From: Gemmataceae bacterium
GTDB lineage: Bacteria; Planctomycetota; Planctomycetia; Gemmatales; Gemmataceae
Assembly: GCA_022616435.1 (NCBI GenBank)
Contig: JAKEET010000045.1
Location: forward strand, 160,372 to 224,371
Direction of reading: 5' to 3'
DNA: 64,000 nt
A model generated the notes under the pieces. The model was not told the origin of the DNA. It was given only the letters and a program-made list of their open reading frames with translations, and did no database searches. The position numbers and the translations under genes are program-made. The first letter of the stretch is position 1, and each line of letters starts with the position of its first letter. Below, piece after piece: positions 59,389 to 64,000 of this stretch.

Positions 59389-59967
59389 TCAATGCTGCGC
59401 TTCGAGCGATGCCAGCAGCTTCTCGATCTCGACTTCCGGCGGAATCTCGCCCTTCTCCTGGGCCTTCTTGAATTCACGCTCGAAGTTCTTGATCGAGCTG
59501 CGGCTCGTGAGCTTGGCGATCGGACCCATCATGTCGATGAACAGCACGCCATTCAGGTGATCGATCTCGTGCTGCCAGGCGCGGGCCTCGATATCGTTGA
59601 CCACTTTTTCGACGAGTTGGCCCTTCAGGTTATACGCCTGGATCTTGACCGACTTGGAGCGGCGAATCTTCTGGTACAGCCCCGGGAAACTGAGGCAGCC
59701 TTCTTCGTCCTCGACCGTCCCCTTGCGCTCGACGATGCGCGGATTGAGGTACACTTCCTCGCACTCCCGCTTATTCGCGTCGCCGGTCACATTCATGACC
59801 AGAAGCTGATACGGCAACGCCACTTGCGGCGCCGCCAGGCCCAGGCCCTTCGCCTCGTACATCAACTCCATCATCTGGCCGATGGTCAGATGGAGCTGCT
59901 TATCGATGCAGCCGACCGCCTTGGCCGGGTGGCGCAGGGCGGGATGCGGATAGTGAACGATCTTCAT
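59389..59967 (-). CDS. def: peptide deformylase
   Basis: A 192-residue metallohydrolase that removes the N-formyl group from nascent proteins. All three signatures are present: GLGLAAPQV (motif 1), EEGCLSFPG (motif 2, metal Cys) and WQHEIDHLNG (motif 3, HExxH). The C-terminus carries a charged helical extension of about 30 residues (NFEREFKKAQEKGEIPPEVE). ATG 59967 (MKIVHYPHPALRHPAKAVGC) is the standard start; a TATAAT lies only 6 bases upstream of it, so the message may be leaderless. Confidence 0.96.
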   Translation of the reverse strand: MKIVHYPHPALRHPAKAVGCIDKQLHLTIGQMMELMYEAKGLGLAAPQVALPYQLLVMNVTGDANKRECEEVYLNPRIVERKGTVEDEEGCLSFPGLYQKIRRSKSVKIQAYNLKGQLVEKVVNDIEARAWQHEIDHLNGVLFIDMMGPIAKLTSRSSIKNFEREFKKAQEKGEIPPEVEIEKLLASLEAQH

Positions 59968-59973
59968 GAACTG

Positions 59974-60003
59974 ATTATAGCGGGAGACGTGGGCAGAATG
60001 GAA
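59974..60003 (-). promoter_or_regulatory. promoter of def, probably leaderless
   Basis: On the minus strand TTCCAT (60003-59998), 18 bases, TATAAT (59979-59974). The ATG begins 7 bases after the -10 box, about where transcription should start. Confidence 0.6.
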
Positions 60004-60011
60004 ACTACCCC

Positions 60012-60506
60012 TCATTGAAAATGCACGCTCAGTCCCGGCAGGGCGTTCTTCAGGCCGTTCACCGCTTCGGTGCTCACGCGGGCCTTCGGCACCCAGATGT
60101 GTTGCAGGTCCTGCAGCTTTTCCAGATGAAGCAGCCCCTTGTCGCTGATCGGCGTGCCGCCCAGGCCGAGGTTTCGCAGCTTCGTGCAGCCGTGCAGGTT
60201 CGCCAGGCTGTCGTCGGTCACCTGCGCGCCGTACAAGCTGATGGCGCGAACTTCATTGAGCTTGCCGAGCTCGACCAGTGCCGAGGCGAGCACGTGCCGG
60301 CCTTCGAGCTTGATGTTGGTGACCCGGCCGTCCGCGTCGAGCTTGTACACCGGGTTGTAGTAATCCAGGGCGATCAGCACTTGCTCGTCGATCGACGGCA
60401 GCTCGTCCGCGGCCGGCGGGTCGGCGGTGCAGCCGGCGAGACTGGCGGCGAGGCAGCCGGCGACGACGGCCGTCCATGTTCGCAAGTGTTGGCGCGGTGA
60501 TGTCAT
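60012..60506 (-). CDS. small leucine-rich-repeat lipoprotein
   Basis: A 164-residue protein with a lipoprotein signal: hydrophobic AVVAGCLAASLAGC with Cys26 as the lipidation site. From about 60 on, LRR units of the type seen in planctomycete leucine-rich proteins: NEVRAISLYGAQVTDDSLAN, KLRNLGLGGTPISDKGLLHL and LQHIWVPKARVSTEAV. It would be a surface or periplasmic binding protein. Its ATG lies 13 bases after the stop of the sigma-WD40 gene, so the two are probably in one transcript. Confidence 0.82.
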   Translation of the reverse strand: MTSPRQHLRTWTAVVAGCLAASLAGCTADPPAADELPSIDEQVLIALDYYNPVYKLDADGRVTNIKLEGRHVLASALVELGKLNEVRAISLYGAQVTDDSLANLHGCTKLRNLGLGGTPISDKGLLHLEKLQDLQHIWVPKARVSTEAVNGLKNALPGLSVHFQ

Positions 60507-60519
60507 CGCGAGGTTCCGA

Positions 60520-63500
60520 TCACGGTTTGCCGGGCTTGACGGCGGCGCTGTTCGGGTCGGTCGTCGTGTCCCCCGGGGCTAGACCTGTCTTGCCGCAGTG
60601 CGGGCATTTCACCTTCTTGCCGGCCATGTCCTTCTTGACTTTCAGCGTTTTGCCGCAATCGGCGCAGCGGAACGACGTGTACGCGGTCGCATCCGACTTG
60701 ACGCCGCCAGGTTTGTCCACGGTCGAGCGCGTCCGGTCGCGGCGGTGACGCAGCCACAGCACGCCGCCGACCGCCAAACCCACCGCCAGCACGGAAGCGC
60801 CGAGAATCAGCTCCATCGGCATTGTCGTTGGCGGGGTGACCGCTGCCTTTCGCGGGAAGTCATCGGCGCGGATGCGCCAGTCGGTGAGGCGCACGTCCAA
60901 CGAAGCCCGCGGGCCGCCGGTCGAGGCGAGGATGCGGACGTTCTTCAGGTCCGCCGTGCCGAATTCGGTCTTGCGCAGCGTCCTGAACGTGTCGCTGTCC
61001 CCCTCGGCCACGCAATAGAAAAGAAATGATCCGGAGCGCACCAGCCGCAGCCGGCCTTTGGTGGCGCCGGTGGGGAAGTCGACGGGCGTCACCGTTTCCT
61101 TGAGGTGCAAGAGCTCGTTGCCCCATTGGTCGGTGACGGTTTCCTCGTTCCATGTCGTGGACATGGCGACGAAGCGGCGCAGGCTGAACGGCGTCTCCCC
61201 TTGCCGCGCCAGGCTCGCCCGGTTCTGATTGGCCTTGACCCACACGTCCGGCTCGGGCGTGTGCCGCGGGACGATCACCAGGCTCAATTCAGTGTTCGGC
61301 CCGGAGTCCTTGGCCGCGGGCTCGCGCAGCATCTCGAAGCTCACCGTGATCTCGAAATCCCCCTTGACGCCGAAGTCGGTAACCAACCCGGTGCCGGGAC
61401 GTTTTCCCTGGTATCCCGCCGGCAGGCCGATGCGAACGCCTTCCGGCTCGAACTTCACGCACTCGTCCGCCGCCGGGCCGTACGGAACGAAGCCGGGTTT
61501 CTCGTCCGGCTCGCCCTGGAGCGGCCGGTAGAATTCCTGGGCGTAGTCCTTCTGGGGCGGCGTCTCGTCCGGGTCCCGGGCAATTACCACGTTGGCCGGC
61601 GGCGCCTTGCCCTGATCCTTGCCCTGCTCCTTGTCATGATCCGCGCGATCCGCTTGATTCGCCTGCTGCGGTCGCTCGGGGGTTCCCTCTTTGAGCTTGC
61701 CGTCGAGCTGGGCGATGAACCGCGGGCCCCACAGCTTGACGATGCCGTCCCACGACGCGGTCGCCAGCGTGCCGTCGCGCGAGAACGCCACGCCGAACAC
61801 GCGATCGCGGAGCAGCAAGCGCCCGCGCGGCTGGTGCGTCGTCAGGTCCCACACGATGACCTCGCCCGGCTGGGGCGCCATCGGGTCGATCTCGGAGTCC
61901 GACCACTTGCCGCCGCCGGAGACCAGCATCCGGCCATCGGCCGAGAAGGCCAGGCCGAGCACCTTCTCCTTGTGTCCATAGAGCGTGGCGGACAACTCAC
62001 CGGTTTCCAGTTTCCAGAGTTTCACGGTCTTGTCCCAGCTTGCCGTCGCCAGCGTCTTGCCGTCGGGAGAGAACGCCACGCCGTGGATGGTGCTTCGGTG
62101 CCCGCTCAGCAGGACCTTCATGGCGCCGGTGTCGGCGCGCCACACCCTCACCTGGCTGTGACTGCAGCCGGAGGCGACCAGATTGGGATCGAGGGGATGC
62201 GACGCGGAGGTGAACAGCTGGCCCGCATGCCCGAACAGCGTGCGCAGGTCGTCGCCGGTCGCGGCGTCCCAGATCTTGATGGTCCTGTCCCAGCTCGCGG
62301 TCGCCACGGTCTTGCCGTCGGCCGCGAACGACACCGCATCGAGGCCGGACTTGTGGCCTTTGAGCATGAGCAGGACTTCGCCAGTCGCCGCGTCGCGCAC
62401 CCGGGCAGCGCTGTCGTGCTCGGCAGTGGCCAGTTTCTTGCTGTCCGGACTGAAGGCGACCGAGCGCACCGACTTGCTCGTCTCGACGCTGTACAGCGAC
62501 TTGCCGGTCGCGGCGTCCCACACGGTCAGCTCGCCGCGGCTGGGGACGTAGCCGCCGAAGCCGCAGGCGACCATCTTGCCGTCGGGTGAAAAGGCGATGG
62601 ACCAGGCCCGCAAGTTGGGCCCTTCGAGAACGCGGACCTCTGTCCCCAGGTTGCCTTCCCCGGAGTTGTCCGTCGCGGGCTCCGGCGGCGACAAGGCGAT
62701 CACCGCGGCAATGAGCACGGCGGCGGCGACCGAACCGACCGCGAGCATGGCCGACAGCTTGGCGAAGAGCGGCGCTCGCAGCATTTCCTCGGTCAGGGCG
62801 ACGACGTTGGGCGCGACGGTCGCAGGGATCGCGCCGGCGGCGACGGCCACGCTCGAGTTGACGGTGGTCACCACCAGGGTCGGCGGCGCCGCCGCCGAAC
62901 AGAGCGCCGGCGTCAGTCCGGACACGGCCGCCACCGCCGACGCCGTGACGCCGCGCCGGATCAGCCGCGCCCGCAGCTTCTGCCGGCCACGTTCGAGCCG
63001 GCCGCGGAGCGTGCCGAGCGGCCAGCCCAGCTCGCGCGCCGCTTCGTCGTGGGTCCGCCCTTCGAGATGACAAAGCAGCAACGGCGCCTTGTAGTGCTCG
63101 GGCAAGCGATCCAGCTCTTCGTCCACGAGCCGGCGCACTTCGCGCCAGCTCAGGTCGGCCGGCTCACTGGCGACGGCGGCCGGCGCCGCCGCGGCGTTCT
63201 CGTGGGTGCGCCGTCGCGCCAGACTCGTCAATAGCTTGCGCGACACCCGCCAGGCCACGCCGTGCAGCCAGCTTCCCAGCGATTGCCATCGGCGGATGCT
63301 GCCGGCCTTGCGGGCCAGCACCAGGAAAGTCGCCTGGCAGGCGTCCTCGGCGTCGTGGGGGTTGCGCAGGACGCGCTCGCACACGCCCAGCACCATCGGC
63401 CCATGCCGCTCCATGAGGGCCGCGAACGCCGTCTCGTCGCGTTTCGTGAGGAAGCGGCTGAGGAGGGCGTGGTCGCCGGTCCCCTCGCTGTGCTGGGTCG

Positions 63501-63552
63501 CGACCAGACTGCCGAGGCGGCTGAGCACATTTCGTAACTTGGCGCCGGCCAT
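60520..63552 (-). CDS. ECF sigma factor fused to membrane helix, WD40 propeller and zinc ribbon
   Basis: A 1010-residue protein. Sigma region 2 (about 30-105, DAEDACQATFLVLARKAGSI) and region 4 (about 130-200, ELDRLPEHYKAPLLLCHLEG, then GTLRGRLERGRQKLRARLI) are complete. A membrane helix at about 272-292 (AMLAVGSVAAAVLIAAVIAL) is followed by seven or so WD40 repeats (about 310-640; FSPDSKKLATAEHDSAARV, FAADGKTVATASWDRTIKIW), a DUF1583-type beta domain (about 690-920), a second helix (about 930-950) and a zinc ribbon (CADCGKTLKV, CPHCGKTG). Sigma and ribbon would be cytoplasmic and the propeller outside: a one-protein signal system. The family is known in planctomycetes. Confidence 0.93.
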   Translation of the reverse strand: MAGAKLRNVLSRLGSLVATQHSEGTGDHALLSRFLTKRDETAFAALMERHGPMVLGVCERVLRNPHDAEDACQATFLVLARKAGSIRRWQSLGSWLHGVAWRVSRKLLTSLARRRTHENAAAAPAAVASEPADLSWREVRRLVDEELDRLPEHYKAPLLLCHLEGRTHDEAARELGWPLGTLRGRLERGRQKLRARLIRRGVTASAVAAVSGLTPALCSAAAPPTLVVTTVNSSVAVAAGAIPATVAPNVVALTEEMLRAPLFAKLSAMLAVGSVAAAVLIAAVIALSPPEPATDNSGEGNLGTEVRVLEGPNLRAWSIAFSPDGKMVACGFGGYVPSRGELTVWDAATGKSLYSVETSKSVRSVAFSPDSKKLATAEHDSAARVRDAATGEVLLMLKGHKSGLDAVSFAADGKTVATASWDRTIKIWDAATGDDLRTLFGHAGQLFTSASHPLDPNLVASGCSHSQVRVWRADTGAMKVLLSGHRSTIHGVAFSPDGKTLATASWDKTVKLWKLETGELSATLYGHKEKVLGLAFSADGRMLVSGGGKWSDSEIDPMAPQPGEVIVWDLTTHQPRGRLLLRDRVFGVAFSRDGTLATASWDGIVKLWGPRFIAQLDGKLKEGTPERPQQANQADRADHDKEQGKDQGKAPPANVVIARDPDETPPQKDYAQEFYRPLQGEPDEKPGFVPYGPAADECVKFEPEGVRIGLPAGYQGKRPGTGLVTDFGVKGDFEITVSFEMLREPAAKDSGPNTELSLVIVPRHTPEPDVWVKANQNRASLARQGETPFSLRRFVAMSTTWNEETVTDQWGNELLHLKETVTPVDFPTGATKGRLRLVRSGSFLFYCVAEGDSDTFRTLRKTEFGTADLKNVRILASTGGPRASLDVRLTDWRIRADDFPRKAAVTPPTTMPMELILGASVLAVGLAVGGVLWLRHRRDRTRSTVDKPGGVKSDATAYTSFRCADCGKTLKVKKDMAGKKVKCPHCGKTGLAPGDTTTDPNSAAVKPGKP

Positions 63553-63676
63553 GCCAGGATCTCACGGGGTGCGCTTTGATCCATCATAGTGCCCGGCGCC
63601 GCCGACGGTGTCGTGCGAGATTTCGATCTTCTGCGGGGCTTGGTATGCCAATCTACCACACACCACTCACCACTCA

Positions 63677-64000
63677 CTACTTCGCAAGCTCGCCCGACAT
63701 TTCCATGAGCGCCGCCAGCATCTTTTCCGACGCCCGCACTTCCAGCCGGTTGGTGCCGAGCCAGGTCTCGTAACCCCCCAGCTCGTGGTGCTTCGGCGTC
63801 GGCAGATAGCCGTAGTAGCCGTGGGCAATCGACACCAGCCACGCCGGTTTCATGGGGCTGCGTTTCTTGAAGTCGAGGCCGATCTCGCAGAAGACCTCGC
63901 ACGGCATGGTCCCGACGACCAGGTCGCCGATGCGGAAGGCCTGCAGCGGAATCTTCAATTGCTCGGGATGTTCGTTCATGCGCAGCGTGCGCTCGGCGTA
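63677..64000 (-). CDS. neutral-ceramidase-like protein, C-terminal fragment (cut by window edge)
   Basis: The frame is open through the end of the window, so the 5' part lies beyond it; 107 codons are visible. KIPLQAFRIGDLVVGTMPCE, VSIAHGYYGYLPTPKHHELG and GYETWLGTNRLEV match the C-terminal part of planctomycete proteins related to neutral/alkaline non-lysosomal ceramidase. The family hydrolyses amide bonds of ceramides or acts on unknown lipids; it is usually exported. The true start cannot be seen. It lies upstream of, and on the same strand as, the ECF-WD40 sigma gene, separated by 124 bases that hold nothing I can name. Confidence 0.7.
   Translation of the reverse strand, partial: YAERTLRMNEHPEQLKIPLQAFRIGDLVVGTMPCEVFCEIGLDFKKRSPMKPAWLVSIAHGYYGYLPTPKHHELGGYETWLGTNRLEVRASEKMLAALMEMSGELAK

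Overview
The window is high-GC DNA that reads as a chromosome segment of a planctomycete (Planctomycetota, most like Gemmatales or related orders; this is inferred from gene content alone). The evidence is three DUF1501 genes or remnants and a PSD1 (DUF1549/DUF1553) remnant, an ECF sigma factor fused to WD40 repeats, several one-knuckle-pair zinc-ribbon membrane proteins, PQQ-like propellers opening with a planctomycete-type WPQFLGPRRDGVS motif, a C-terminal fragment of a neutral-ceramidase-like protein, and many secreted proteins of unknown role. I see no rRNA, tRNA, CRISPR array, prophage or intact transposase.

Layout. 0-11 kb: a HEAT-repeat membrane protein, an ankyrin protein, two intact DUF1501 proteins, an EF-hand secreted protein and citrate synthase. 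A third DUF1501 locus is broken and carries a two-gene cassette between the remnants. 11-20 kb: a CNNM/HlyC-type CBS protein, zinc-ribbon membrane proteins, a YcsG-like NRAMP relative, an amidohydrolase, small membrane proteins and an SGNH-MBOAT acyl-transfer pair. 20-27 kb: KDG kinase, a GSA-aminotransferase-like enzyme, an M81 (MlrC) peptidase, a zinc-ribbon protein and a split ThDP decarboxylase. 27-33 kb: a cytochrome c with a clear terminator, QueG, a TPR protein, an FGE-like protein and a PQQ-like propeller. 33-40 kb: a TPR protein carrying two RNA polymerase alpha-CTD modules, a THUMP methyltransferase, an HTTM protein with its partner, and a DUF3500-like protein. 40-53 kb: a TolB-like propeller, Fic AMP-transferase, CobL, a TlpA-like protein, a PadR operon flanked by two related small membrane proteins, a propeller protein, a UDP-sugar pyrophosphorylase, an MBL hydrolase and an MFS transporter. 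53-64 kb: a minus-strand housekeeping run def-fmt-miaB-glnE, then the ECF-WD40 sigma gene with a small LRR lipoprotein downstream, and the edge fragment.

Genes that work together. def and fmt handle initiator-methionine formylation and its removal; miaB and queG modify tRNA; glnE controls glutamine synthetase. The SGNH and MBOAT proteins probably O-acylate an exported glycan. The PadR regulator, which overlaps a membrane gene by 14 bases, probably controls that gene and itself, through an inverted repeat lying on the -10 box.

The strongest non-genic signal is a set of short palindromic repeat families scattered through intergenic DNA. Several supply the stop codon of the preceding gene, and two lie in frame inside conserved genes (the UDP-sugar pyrophosphorylase and glnE). 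The most unusual genes are the TPR plus double alpha-CTD protein, the membrane-tethered ECF-WD40 sigma factor, and the unrecognised cassette at 9.5-10.3 kb.
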